Shown: positions 6,638 through 15,100 of the stretch, piece after piece
How positions within the stretch are numbered: position 1 is the first letter of the stretch
Layout of the letters: every line of letters starts with the position of its first letter
DNA from: a virus
Length of the DNA: 32,808 nucleotides
IMG/VR virus record: IMGVR_UViG_3300032180_000029
Location: 1-32,808 of that record
Strand: one strand, 5' to 3'
The notes under the pieces: generated by a model
Databases searched by the model: none
Told to the model about the DNA's origin: nothing
Seen by the model: the letters and a program-made list of their open reading frames with translations, nothing else
Translations under genes and position numbers: made by a program

Positions 6638-7464
6638 GCTGTCACCGCCATGGGGAATGCGTCCCACACCGCCAAGAGCCATGCGGTCGAGCACCACACG
6701 GCACCGTTGTCGGCCCAGTTCGGCCCCCATGAGTTCTGCAATCGGACCTCGATCTGCCCCGCTGCGTTGGTGCGGTATGCGCTGAGGTAGACCGCGTGCC
6801 CCCCGCCGTTCGGATCGTTCGTGTTCGGAGCCTGCGCGATATCGTTCGGGCCAAGGTTCTCGAACGCCGAATCCACGAAGAACCCAATCCACACCGGAAT
6901 CCCCGCGTCGAGCGCCGCAGCGACGACGTTCGGGAGCGTCGCATCGATGTTCGCCGCGTACTCTCCAGAGATGAGATCCGCCGCACCGATCTGGAGTTGC
7001 GTCGGGTCGGGCTCCGGGAAGACGTTATCCGGCGGGTCGTTCTCGCAATCGGAGAAGCGCCCGTCCGTGGTCGGCGCCTGAATCGGCGCGACGCCCCACG
7101 TCTTGACCGCATTCGCGTCGTCCTGGAGCTCCGCGCCGTCGTCGGTGAGAGGCGGCAGCGGCTGCCCTTGCGGAGTCGATAGCGCGCGCGTATCCGCGTA
7201 CGTGCAGCTCGCGATCGTACGCGGCGACGGAACGAAGGACATCGGCTTTCCGGCCGCCTGGAAGGCAGTCCAGATGGCCGCAGCGCACGAGTGTGCGTGG
7301 CATGTGCCCGTCTGCCCCTGATCGAGCCGCTGGCACGGCGTGAGGTCCGCACTGCCCCTAGGGCCCGCGGCGAGCGCTGCAGCGATGCGAGGGTGCAGGT
7401 GCGCGCCGAGGCGGTGCGCGACCTTCGCGGGGGTGGAGCGTTTGAGTCCTTTCCCGTATCGCAT
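6634..7464 (-). CDS. Papain-like (C1-type) cysteine protease
   Basis: The 276-residue product carries the full papain catalytic set in the right order: oxyanion Gln49 and nucleophile Cys55 in LDQGQTGTCHAHS, catalytic His223 in GGGHAVYLSAY, and Asn244 in LQNSWGPNW. ATG 7464 is chosen because GGAGG sits 5 bases upstream inside the end of the previous gene, and the TAG of that gene is 2 bases before it. No signal peptide or propeptide is obvious. The protein most likely cleaves peptides, perhaps in the host envelope during lysis or entry, or in processing of virion proteins. C1 proteases are uncommon in phage late operons, so the role is open. Confidence 0.85.
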   Translation of the reverse strand: MRYGKGLKRSTPAKVAHRLGAHLHPRIAAALAAGPRGSADLTPCQRLDQGQTGTCHAHSCAAAIWTAFQAAGKPMSFVPSPRTIASCTYADTRALSTPQGQPLPPLTDDGAELQDDANAVKTWGVAPIQAPTTDGRFSDCENDPPDNVFPEPDPTQLQIGAADLISGEYAANIDATLPNVVAAALDAGIPVWIGFFVDSAFENLGPNDIAQAPNTNDPNGGGHAVYLSAYRTNAAGQIEVRLQNSWGPNWADNGAVWCSTAWLLAVWDAFPMAVTA

Positions 7465-7466
7465 GG

Positions 7467-8087
7467 CTACCTCCACCTCCGGATCGTGAGCGCGCGCGAA
7501 TGCATCGCATCGAGCTGGTCACCGACCATCTGGGCAGCGGCCGGGCTGTACTGGTCGACGATAGCGCGGATGCGCTCGACCGCGTCCTGCACGTTTTGCA
7601 CGAGCTGAGCAATGTTCGGGGGCGCGGCCTGTACGGCATCGGCAGCGTGCATCGCGTCAACGAGCACGGCGTCCGCGTTCGTCAGGTCGACTACCGCCTT
7701 GTTGAATTGCGCGTTCGCGTCCGACGCTTTCGGTCCGAGCGTGGGCAGGATCATGGTCCAGATCGCCTGGACGAGCGGGAGGAATGTCGAGACGTAAGAC
7801 AAGAAGCTCGTCACGCCAGCCTCGAAGGCCTGCCACTGCTGAGCGCTACAGGCGGTCCCCGTGAGGGTCGTGCACGCCACGAGCAGAAGCACCGCGGCCC
7901 CGGGCGGACCTCCCTTACCCCAAGCCTTCCCCGAGGTCAGTCCGAGGTAGCCAAGCAACGCGGTAAGCACTCCTAGCACCGGGGCAGCCCACGGCGCGGT
8001 TGCGGGGTCCTTCGCGAGGTACGCCAGCACAGCCATTGCGCACCCGACGATCACGATAAACGTGTGGGACGTCGTCCATTTCGGCAT
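7467..8087 (-). CDS. Multi-span membrane protein with internal lipobox-like segment (holin-like candidate)
   Basis: A 206-residue protein with hydrophobic helices at about residues 8-25 and 33-50. A third hydrophobic segment (62-80) contains L-V-A-C at 69-72, which looks like a lipobox. The remaining 125 residues form a long soluble helical region. Two short spans followed by a coil resemble small holins. The internal lipobox suggests either a fusion of a holin-like unit with a lipoprotein or a second, internally started product. An AAGGGAGGT tract lies at 7908-7916, but the next in-frame GTG (7892) is 15 bases away. Upstream of ATG 8087 no strong ribosome site is seen. Confidence 0.55.
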   Translation of the reverse strand: MPKWTTSHTFIVIVGCAMAVLAYLAKDPATAPWAAPVLGVLTALLGYLGLTSGKAWGKGGPPGAAVLLLVACTTLTGTACSAQQWQAFEAGVTSFLSYVSTFLPLVQAIWTMILPTLGPKASDANAQFNKAVVDLTNADAVLVDAMHAADAVQAAPPNIAQLVQNVQDAVERIRAIVDQYSPAAAQMVGDQLDAMHSRALTIRRWR

Positions 8088-8147
8088 TTGTTCAGCTTGC
8101 CAGCCCGTTCAGTTTTCCGCAAGACGAGTCGGGCGTAGATTGCGCTC

Positions 8148-8477
8148 ATGATGCGTTTGGCGATTGTTGGGGGGTTCGTGGGAGGGTTCGTGGGCGCGGT
8201 GATTGTGAGTCTGCTTCTCTCGGGCTGCGGCGGCTCGGCGAGCGGCACGGGGATTGTGGGTAGCGGTTCGGTCGGCGTTCCGCGCGAGACGGATGCGGCG
8301 AGCGAGGAGGCTGTCATCACTGCTCCAGTCTTCTCCGAGCACGCGATCCAGTGCATGACGCCGTGGGGGGCCTCCTACGTGTACGCGCTCGATCCTGCCT
8401 ACGAGGCCGGATGCACCGTGGAGCTCGACGACGCGGGGCACGTGATCGAGGGGACTACAGCGCATCCTGAACAATAA
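8148..8477 (+). CDS. Lipoprotein on the opposite strand (possible moron)
   Basis: A 109-residue + strand gene between two - strand genes. It has a long hydrophobic Gly/Val-rich signal ending in L-S-G-C (Cys27), a Gly/Ser linker, and a small domain with two cysteines in QCMTPWG and AGCTVEL. It starts at ATG 8148 or 8151, diverges from the membrane protein at 8087 and converges on the fibre-like gene, overlapping its 3' end by 23 bases. Orientation against the late operon implies its own promoter in the 60-bp gap 8088-8147, where I see no convincing consensus. Lone opposite-strand genes like this are typical of lysogen-expressed cargo. Function unknown. Confidence 0.6.
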   Translation: MMRLAIVGGFVGGFVGAVIVSLLLSGCGGSASGTGIVGSGSVGVPRETDAASEEAVITAPVFSEHAIQCMTPWGASYVYALDPAYEAGCTVELDDAGHVIEGTTAHPEQ

Positions 8478-11142
8478 GATCGCAGCCGCCGCCGCTCCCA
8501 GTCGACGTGCTTGCGGACACGATGATCGAGTAATTGTGCGATCCGGTGACGGTCGCACGGTACACCACTGAGCCATCGCAACGGCCTGTCGCCGCGACAC
8601 TAACCGTACTCCCCGCGCATTCTGTCAGATAGGAGGCTGACGAGCATGTCGTCGTGCTGTCGACCCCGATACAAAAGGCGCCGTTTATCGCGGTAGCGTT
8701 GGTGTTTGAAAACTGACACGTAAGCGTCGAAAGCGTGTGTTGTCCGAGGTTGGAGAACCCAATCGTCGAGACGGACGTTGGCGTGGTGGAACACGTCCCG
8801 GTGCAGGTTCCGCTCGTGGAGACGCTTCCTGGCAAGAGAGACGCGGACGGAAGCGGTTGATAGCTTGGATCGGACGATCCCCCATTACTGGTGAGAACGT
8901 TCCCGGTTACTGACGGACCGACTTGATTGATCTGCGCTGTTCCTTCGCCGATCAAGGTCGCGTGGGTAATCAGACTGTTTTGCCCCGTGCCGCCAAACTG
9001 CACGGCAAGCGGGCTGTTTATTGAAACCGTGTATGCCGGGCCGCCGGTCACGGTGATCCCATTGCCCGAGGCAACCGTCGGGATCGTCGGGGTGCCGCTA
9101 ATGTTCGAATACGCGATCTGCTGAAACGTCGGATCCGAGCTCGCGCCATTGGAGCAAAGGCAGGTGTTCGACGCGCCAGGCGCCTCGAGCGTGAACGCGG
9201 ACGCTCCTTCGGCCACGGGGACGTTGTGCGCCGTGGGGCTCGCGACGCCGGACCCGCCGTTGGGCGCAGACAGAGGCGTGGTCAGAGCGACGTTGTATGC
9301 GGGGCCTCCGGTGACCGTGATCGGCGCGCTGCCAGCGACCGTGACCCCAGTCCCCGAACCCACGATTGTGCAGTCTTGCCCGGGGCCACAGCCGAATCCC
9401 TGAATCCCGCCGTCAAACTTGAAGAAAGGAGTCGTCGTGTCGTTGTGCCTAGGGTTGTCGGTGATCATCGATCCGAACGGGCAATACACCGTGCCGCCGT
9501 AGCCCCCAGCCGCGATCGACGTCGCCAGTAACGTGTCGAGCGACGAGATCGAGGTAGACAGCGCGAGCCCCGGTACGCACATCTCGAAGTTATGCGTGAA
9601 GTCGCACGCACTCGCCGTGAATGCGTTGTCGCACGTGAACGCGTTTTTTTGCTGCAGACTCGTGCTCGCCGGATCGGTGTACACGAACGTCGCGTGATCG
9701 AACGGGTCGAGCTCCCCGGGCCCCCATAGGTACGCGGTACTCACTCTCGCATCGGGGATGAGGCTCCCGCCATTCTGGGCAATGACCTGACCGGCCGGCC
9801 CTATATAAATACCCGTGTACGAATTGTTCCCATTGAGCACGATTCCGTTGTCGGCCTGGAAGTCATTTTGCAACCCCACGTTGCCCAGGAACGGCAGGCT
9901 GATCTTGCCGCCGTAGATTTGCGGTTGCTTGTCGAGAGCGATTCCACCGTTGTTGCCGGCGATGATCATACGGACTGCGTTGCCGTCCGCGCATCCCGTG
10001 TCGCCTGTGCTCCCGGCCCCACATCCGTAGGGGTTGATGATCGCGGCGCCCGCGCGAGAGCCGTGCACGTAATCGTTCTGGTAGATCCCGCCTGCGTTCA
10101 GAAACGCGATGTTGACGAGAGCGTCGCCCATCACGTCGAAGCGGACGAGCGCGGTATCCGATCCGTTTGTCACCCCTTGCGCGACCGCGAAGTTCGCTGC
10201 GACCGGGCGCGTATCGGGAAAGTCCGCGAGGTCCTCCCAGGAGACTGCCCATCGGCGGAGTGGCACGTTGACGAGTGTATACGCAACGTAATTGTCACCG
10301 TTCGTCCAACCGTCGTCCTCAGCAGGCGGCACGTTCGCGGGAACGATCGTGCTCTCGGTTTGCGGCTGGCTCATGTCCCAGGCGTTGCCAGAGCTGTTGA
10401 AGACGATCCACGCGTAGGACGTGCGGGAGGTGTCCACGATCAGCGTGGGAGTCGTGAGCCCGGACGCGAGCGTGACGTTTAGCCGTTGTGGCGTATTTCG
10501 ATTCTTGGCGACGACGCCGGAGAGCGTCCCGCTAGCAACTTGGATGAGATCGCCTTGAAACGAATACTGCGCCTGATTCTGAACTCGAACCCTGACCTCG
10601 AATTGGTCGACGGCCGGGTTACGCGGCCAGCTGCTGTGCGCAAACTCCGCGGTTGTTTGTCGCAAAACAGGCGCGTCGGTGCCCCATCGACTGAGCCACT
10701 GCTGACGCGTGCAGAGAGGATGCGCGGAGTTGATACCCGTGTTTTCGTCACTGCAGGTCGCGAGTCGAGAGGCGTTGTCGTAGTGGATCGCGGGAATCAG
10801 CCAAGCGGGATTGAAGTTTGGTGGGAAAGGCGAGGGCCCCTTGAGTTTGTGCGCGGCATCCACACCTCCTCCGTCGTCCGCAGCTACGACATCGTGAGCG
10901 ACTGAGGTAAGGCACCCTTTCAGGTGATCCCAATCGACCTGCTCTTGTTCCACGCATCTCTGGACGAGCGGGTGCGCCGGGCGAGGCGTGACGTGGTACG
11001 GGTGCGGCTCCTCCAGGGGCGGGATCGGCAAGGATCGCACGAGAGGCGCAGGCGCATGAGGAGCTCCGGAATCGACCGGGGGAGTCCGGTGACCGCATGC
11101 GAATAGGAGGAGACTCAGGGCGAAGGCAACGAGCTGATACAC
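8455..11142 (-). CDS. Large tail-fibre/spike-like protein with lipoprotein signal peptide
   Basis: 895 residues from GTG 11142, with GGAG about 7 bases upstream. Residues 1-16 form a signal with lipobox L-F-A-C (Cys16), then a Pro/His-rich linker, then a Cys-containing region (to about 170). A long beta-rich body follows, with Gly/Asn-rich segments. The C-terminal third holds two fibre-type repeats, each with ITVTGGPAY, then P-L-S/A, G-G-S/T-G and S-S-D-P. The extreme C-terminus is Cys-rich and beta-like. The body and location downstream of baseplate genes fit a tail fibre or receptor-binding protein. The Sec/lipoprotein start is odd for a virion protein assembled in the cytoplasm. Confidence 0.65.
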   Translation of the reverse strand: MYQLVAFALSLLLFACGHRTPPVDSGAPHAPAPLVRSLPIPPLEEPHPYHVTPRPAHPLVQRCVEQEQVDWDHLKGCLTSVAHDVVAADDGGGVDAAHKLKGPSPFPPNFNPAWLIPAIHYDNASRLATCSDENTGINSAHPLCTRQQWLSRWGTDAPVLRQTTAEFAHSSWPRNPAVDQFEVRVRVQNQAQYSFQGDLIQVASGTLSGVVAKNRNTPQRLNVTLASGLTTPTLIVDTSRTSYAWIVFNSSGNAWDMSQPQTESTIVPANVPPAEDDGWTNGDNYVAYTLVNVPLRRWAVSWEDLADFPDTRPVAANFAVAQGVTNGSDTALVRFDVMGDALVNIAFLNAGGIYQNDYVHGSRAGAAIINPYGCGAGSTGDTGCADGNAVRMIIAGNNGGIALDKQPQIYGGKISLPFLGNVGLQNDFQADNGIVLNGNNSYTGIYIGPAGQVIAQNGGSLIPDARVSTAYLWGPGELDPFDHATFVYTDPASTSLQQKNAFTCDNAFTASACDFTHNFEMCVPGLALSTSISSLDTLLATSIAAGGYGGTVYCPFGSMITDNPRHNDTTTPFFKFDGGIQGFGCGPGQDCTIVGSGTGVTVAGSAPITVTGGPAYNVALTTPLSAPNGGSGVASPTAHNVPVAEGASAFTLEAPGASNTCLCSNGASSDPTFQQIAYSNISGTPTIPTVASGNGITVTGGPAYTVSINSPLAVQFGGTGQNSLITHATLIGEGTAQINQVGPSVTGNVLTSNGGSSDPSYQPLPSASLLPGSVSTSGTCTGTCSTTPTSVSTIGFSNLGQHTLSTLTCQFSNTNATAINGAFCIGVDSTTTCSSASYLTECAGSTVSVAATGRCDGSVVYRATVTGSHNYSIIVSASTSTGSGGGCDLIVQDAL

Positions 11143-11918
11143 CTCAGCACTCCAGGGCTTGCGCCGTCAAAGGCGAACCTGTAGTTCGCACCATCCGTAA
11201 ACCCATTGACGCTCGAGGCCGTGACGGGTACCCCTCCTCCGGTCTTGTGCCCGTCTGGCTGCATGATGACATAGGCCCCTCCGCCACGCTGAATTGTCAC
11301 CGGAACATCCGCGAGAGTCGTCAGCGATCGGATCTGATCGTGCGTGAGTAGAAAGTCCAGGCCTGCCGTTGGGGCAGCAGGGATCGTCACCGTGTCTCCC
11401 GCGATAAAGAGCCCCCAACGATTCAGGTTCGTGAGTACGAGCGTGCCTCCGCTCGACACGATCGGGGCCCCGTATCCGGCGGATGACACGTTGTTCGGCC
11501 CCGACGGGATCACCAATGCCGCGCTCGGGATGGTGGCCCCTGGCGACGCGTTGCCGGTCGTCCCCAGGTTGGTCGCGACGAAGTGCGTTCCGTCGGTGAC
11601 GGAGGCAACCGAGTAGTAGCCCCCGCCTTGAATGAAAATGTCGAGCCCTGCGACCAAAAACGCGGTTGATGTCACGGGGACGGTGACGTTGGAGCCGCTG
11701 GCGGGCTGAACGAAGCTCGCCGTGGTCGCGGTGAACGTCGCGCCCGATGCGATCGTGACGAGCGTGCCGCCATTAGACGGGTCATCCGCTCCCGACACTC
11801 CTCCAACAAGCTCCAAGAGCTTCGCCGAAGGGAAGAGCGTGGAGCCGACCTTGATTTGCGTGTAGCCGCTCGTGAAGTAGGCGTCGAGCCATGTCGGCGG
11901 AACGGGGATCGCGCTCAT
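11115..11918 (-). CDS. Tail-fibre-associated beta-rich protein
   Basis: A 267-residue protein from ATG 11918 (ATGA with the previous stop). The N-terminus has PPTWLDAYF and the C-terminus YRFAFDGASPGVLRC. The first resembles PTTWLDSFF and the second YKFRFDGAIFRC in the neighbouring 116-residue protein, so the two are paralogous at both ends. The middle is Gly/Thr/Val-rich with GADDPSNGG and repeated small-residue strands, typical of trimeric fibre shafts or caps. It overlaps the large fibre-like gene by 28 bases. The role is inferred as distal tail or fibre accessory. Confidence 0.55.
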   Translation of the reverse strand: MSAIPVPPTWLDAYFTSGYTQIKVGSTLFPSAKLLELVGGVSGADDPSNGGTLVTIASGATFTATTASFVQPASGSNVTVPVTSTAFLVAGLDIFIQGGGYYSVASVTDGTHFVATNLGTTGNASPGATIPSAALVIPSGPNNVSSAGYGAPIVSSGGTLVLTNLNRWGLFIAGDTVTIPAAPTAGLDFLLTHDQIRSLTTLADVPVTIQRGGGAYVIMQPDGHKTGGGVPVTASSVNGFTDGANYRFAFDGASPGVLRCISSLPSP

Positions 11919-12265
11919 GACATCCCCACGCACCGGAAGATCGCGCCGTCGAACCGGAACTTGTAGGTGACCGCGCTCGTCCGGAGCGTCACGCTCGTCG
12001 ACGTCGTGTATTGCGATTGCGGGTCGGACACCGAGCGACCGTTGCCGTTCAAGGTCGCATTGCTCGAAACGAAGTTGCCGGACACGGCTTCAAGGAATAG
12101 GTCCTGCCCAACGACAGGACGCCCGGGCAAAAAGATCGTAACGCCCGCGGAGATCTGGAGCCACACGTCGCCCGGTTGCATGGTGTAGGAACCCGCTGCC
12201 ACGACAACCGGAGGGCCGATGGTGCGGAAAAAGGAGTCGAGCCATGTGGTGGGCGTCGTGCTCAC
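11915..12265 (-). CDS. Small tail-fibre-associated protein (paralogue of neighbour)
   Basis: 116 residues, ATG 12265 overlapping the previous stop. It shares the N-terminal T-W-L-D motif and the C-terminal FDG...FRC motif with the 267-residue protein that follows. In between it has a beta pattern with LNGNGRSVSD, a turn pattern seen in beta-solenoid or jelly-roll fibre caps. It probably forms a small trimeric attachment or decoration at the tail tip. There is no enzymatic motif. Confidence 0.55.
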   Translation of the reverse strand: MSTTPTTWLDSFFRTIGPPVVVAAGSYTMQPGDVWLQISAGVTIFLPGRPVVGQDLFLEAVSGNFVSSNATLNGNGRSVSDPQSQYTTSTSVTLRTSAVTYKFRFDGAIFRCVGMS

Positions 12266-13152
12266 TGGGGCATCCCGGAGGGCCTCCAGATTTCAGCGGT
12301 GCACATAAAATCGCCCCACATCTGAAAGGTGCCGGTAACCGTTGGGGTTCGGAGGGCCGGCAGAATGCCAACGTTACCGGATGCGCCGGCAATAAATTGG
12401 CACTTGCTGCTGATTGGCTGATTGATGCTGGGGATCATGAGTCCCGCCCCAGTTATCTTGGAATACGAGCCTATGCCCCCAACCGGTAAGGTACCTGGCA
12501 CATAGCCGATCTGAAACAGGTTGAATTGCGCGATCCCGGGCCACAAATTCGAGCTGGACGCGGTCAGGGAGACCCGGATTAGGTCGCCGCTCACCACGCC
12601 TGGAATCGCGAAGGGATGACCCGGGTCGACGGCGCCTCCGCCGATACCGCCCCCGAATGGCGTATCAGTGAGCGTCGAGGCGACGACTGCGTTGATCCCA
12701 TAAGTGACGCACGCTGGGTCATTGACCAAGCCGATGATGAGCGAACTCACCATCTTGTAAGCGCCCGTGCGGGCCGCAATCCACTGGATGCGATCGCCGA
12801 GCGTCGAGAGCGAAGGGAATATGCTCGCCTGATTGTCATTGTCTCCGTCGGATGGGATCGTGAAAAGGCTCGTCAGGTTGAGCGGCTGCACCGTGCCTGT
12901 TGCTCCGCCCGCGGCGATTCCCGCTTGCGGGATCGTGAACGTGCTGGCGCCCGTCACCGTGGCGCGCCATTGGCCATTGGCAATCGTGTTGACTTGGTGA
13001 CCAACGATGTCTACCTCGCATCCGGTTAGGAAGTCGGTCGGAAGCGACCCCGATACCGTGACCGTGATCGGGTTGCTGTTCGTGGTCGAGGCGATGTTGA
13101 GCGGCCCGTTGGTCGCGACGTTTGCCGAATCGCCATCGTAGTTCGAGGGCAT
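12262..13152 (-). CDS. Tail fibre or baseplate-distal structural protein
   Basis: 296 residues, start ATG 13152 sharing one base with the previous stop (TGATG). Composition is rich in Gly, Ser, Thr and Val. N-terminal segments such as NPITVTVSG and GQWRATVTGASTFTIP resemble phage beta-sandwich repeats. Later parts alternate hydrophobic strands with Gly turns (GGGIGGGAVDPG). The position after the gpI-like gene is where Mu- and P2-like phages place fibre genes. No recognised receptor or enzyme motif. Confidence 0.55.
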   Translation of the reverse strand: MPSNYDGDSANVATNGPLNIASTTNSNPITVTVSGSLPTDFLTGCEVDIVGHQVNTIANGQWRATVTGASTFTIPQAGIAAGGATGTVQPLNLTSLFTIPSDGDNDNQASIFPSLSTLGDRIQWIAARTGAYKMVSSLIIGLVNDPACVTYGINAVVASTLTDTPFGGGIGGGAVDPGHPFAIPGVVSGDLIRVSLTASSSNLWPGIAQFNLFQIGYVPGTLPVGGIGSYSKITGAGLMIPSINQPISSKCQFIAGASGNVGILPALRTPTVTGTFQMWGDFMCTAEIWRPSGMPQ

Positions 13153-13961
13153 CAGACAACTCCATCCAAGAAGGCGCAGTCGGAAAACCGATTCGCCGGG
13201 TTACCCCAAGTGCCATCAGGATTCACGCCGCCCCCGGCCGCATGCGCGGGATCGAAGCGCGCTGTATTCGCAGTAAGGATTATGTTCGGCACCCACACAT
13301 GCGCAGCCTTCCATTGCTTGACGAGCGCGCGAAGGGCTTGCAGTTGCCCAGCCTGGGGGCCGGAAATGCCCCAAAGTCGCCCCGGGTCTCCCCACTTACC
13401 CCCGTCTCCCCATTTCGGCCCGACGGTCCACCCGAGGGGTCCCACGTAGATAATCAGCCACTGCCGCCACCATTGCGCCGTGTTCCCGTCCCAATTCCAA
13501 TTTCCTTGCGAGAGCGAGAAGTGCGGGAGCGCAGGTGTCGACGCCCCCGGCGGAAAGGGCGTATCCCCGAGATTGAACCAGTACCAATTGCCGTTATTGT
13601 CGACCACGCGCACGGTGAGCGAGGTCGGGAGAAACAGTCCGAGCACAGCGAGCAGCAGCCCGACGGGCCGCCCCGCACATCGCCAGAGATCCAGCCACTG
13701 GACAAGCCGCTGCGCGTAGGACGTGTCGCCCTCGAGAAATCCTCGAGTGATGCCGCGAGAAAAGCCGATAAGGGGGAGCGCTGTCGGCGTCCCTTGCCCG
13801 GGGAGCGCGGCATTGGTGCCCTGATTCTGGACTTCAACGAAAATGTCGAGCACCGCCGCAAGCGTGTAGAGAACCTTCGCCCCGACGTTCAGCCCGTTCG
13901 GACGATTCGCCAGCCAACGCGGCGAGTAGCTTGCGACCGAGTGCCGGAGGTTGCGGATCAT
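13152..13961 (-). CDS. Baseplate/tail protein I (P2 gpI-like)
   Basis: A 269-residue protein from ATG 13961, overlapping the J gene stop (ATGA). The N-terminal half has the helical start typical of gpI proteins, with SPRWLANRPNGLNVG and long hydrophobic helices. The C-terminal half is Trp/Gly-rich (NWNWDG, KWGDGGKWGDPGRLWG) and may be a fibre-attachment region. In P2 and Mu, gpI follows gpJ and links wedges to fibres; the gene order here matches. The call rests on synteny plus the general pattern, as the sequence family is divergent. Confidence 0.65.
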   Translation of the reverse strand: MIRNLRHSVASYSPRWLANRPNGLNVGAKVLYTLAAVLDIFVEVQNQGTNAALPGQGTPTALPLIGFSRGITRGFLEGDTSYAQRLVQWLDLWRCAGRPVGLLLAVLGLFLPTSLTVRVVDNNGNWYWFNLGDTPFPPGASTPALPHFSLSQGNWNWDGNTAQWWRQWLIIYVGPLGWTVGPKWGDGGKWGDPGRLWGISGPQAGQLQALRALVKQWKAAHVWVPNIILTANTARFDPAHAAGGGVNPDGTWGNPANRFSDCAFLDGVV

Positions 13962-15100
13962 GGCGGATTCACCAGATTCACTGTGACCGGGGGAACGCTG
14001 TCCGTCGCGACGTCCGCGGGGTTGAGTGTCAGGTCCGTGAAGCCGTCGACGGCGAAGATCGCCGAGCTTACCTCCTCGACTGCCCCCGATAGCCCTGTCG
14101 CCCAGAGCTTCGAGGCGCCCGCGGCCTTCGCCAGGCCTCCGATCGGATAGTTCGAGATGTAATTCGAAATGGCCGTATTGATTTGGGTTTGCAGCGCTGA
14201 GGCGCTTATTCCAGGGAGCCCCTCTGCCCAGACGGTCACCGTCGGCGAGTAGGAGACCGGATTGGCAGATTGGACGAAGAACGTCACCGCATCGGGGACG
14301 GCGAGCGCCACAATCGAATTGATGATCCCCGTGATATTCGTCGACGTGACCGACCCCGAAGGTGAGGCGACGATCACGTTGACGACGCCCGTCAGGGGTT
14401 GCGTATGTACGTTTCGCCGATTCACGTTGACCGGGGCGCCCGAGATCGAATCGACCGCGACGTCTACCGCGTATTGATAAGCATTTGATGGCCCGCCATT
14501 CGTTAGACTTCCCAGCTTTGCTTGGCAGGTCGCGACGAGCGAGGCGTCGCTTTGCGTATCGAGTCCCACAAAAGCCGCGGTGTTCGTCACCGAGACGCCA
14601 AGCATTTGCGTGACGAGCACCGTGATATCCCCGGGGTTCGCGTTGCTCGCCGAACCGGCGGTCACAGCCTGAAAGGTCGTTGTGAGCGTGGAGAGCGAGC
14701 CGAGAAAGACAGCCACCGTATTCGTGTAGGTCTTGCCGGTACGTAGGTTCTGGACCGTGATCCCGCCGGGATTGAAGTTGAACACCCCGCCTCCGGCGTT
14801 CGTCAGGGTAACCGAGCCCGCGGCGAACGTCGCTTGTGCCCGCTGCACGTTGTACACGTATTGCGCGAGCAGAGTCAGCCAATCCCCGGTTGCGGTGCCA
14901 AGGAATTGCGAGCCAATCGCATCGACGATGATTTGCGTAAAATTGGCATAGGTCATCGAGACGATCGTGAGCATCGTCGATAGCGTCCCGCCCTGCCGCC
15001 ATTGGTCCGCGGGAATGCCCAGCGTGTTGAGCATCGACACGAACTTCGCGCGCACCTGAGCGGAGGTGAGCGGAGTCAGAAGCTGGGTAATCGTCAACAT
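13958..15100 (-). CDS. Baseplate J-like wedge protein
   Basis: 380 residues. The N-terminal helical region (to about 85) has GTATGDWLTLLAQ, followed by a beta-rich section with TAGSASNANPGDITVL and LDTQSD. A C-terminal region has the TVTVWAEGLPG strand and helices around ISNYISNYPIGG. This matches the Mu gp47/P2 J family, which builds the baseplate wedge with the gp25-like and gpI proteins. The start directly abuts the previous stop. The order gp25-J-I is conserved in myoviruses. Confidence 0.85.
   Translation of the reverse strand: MLTITQLLTPLTSAQVRAKFVSMLNTLGIPADQWRQGGTLSTMLTIVSMTYANFTQIIVDAIGSQFLGTATGDWLTLLAQYVYNVQRAQATFAAGSVTLTNAGGGVFNFNPGGITVQNLRTGKTYTNTVAVFLGSLSTLTTTFQAVTAGSASNANPGDITVLVTQMLGVSVTNTAAFVGLDTQSDASLVATCQAKLGSLTNGGPSNAYQYAVDVAVDSISGAPVNVNRRNVHTQPLTGVVNVIVASPSGSVTSTNITGIINSIVALAVPDAVTFFVQSANPVSYSPTVTVWAEGLPGISASALQTQINTAISNYISNYPIGGLAKAAGASKLWATGLSGAVEEVSSAIFAVDGFTDLTLNPADVATDSVPPVTVNLVNPP

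Noticed and set aside
9226-9531. + strand ORFs antisense to the fibre-like gene
   Set aside because: Repetitive Arg/Pro/Ala composition typical of reverse frames; the - strand protein has coherent fibre repeats.
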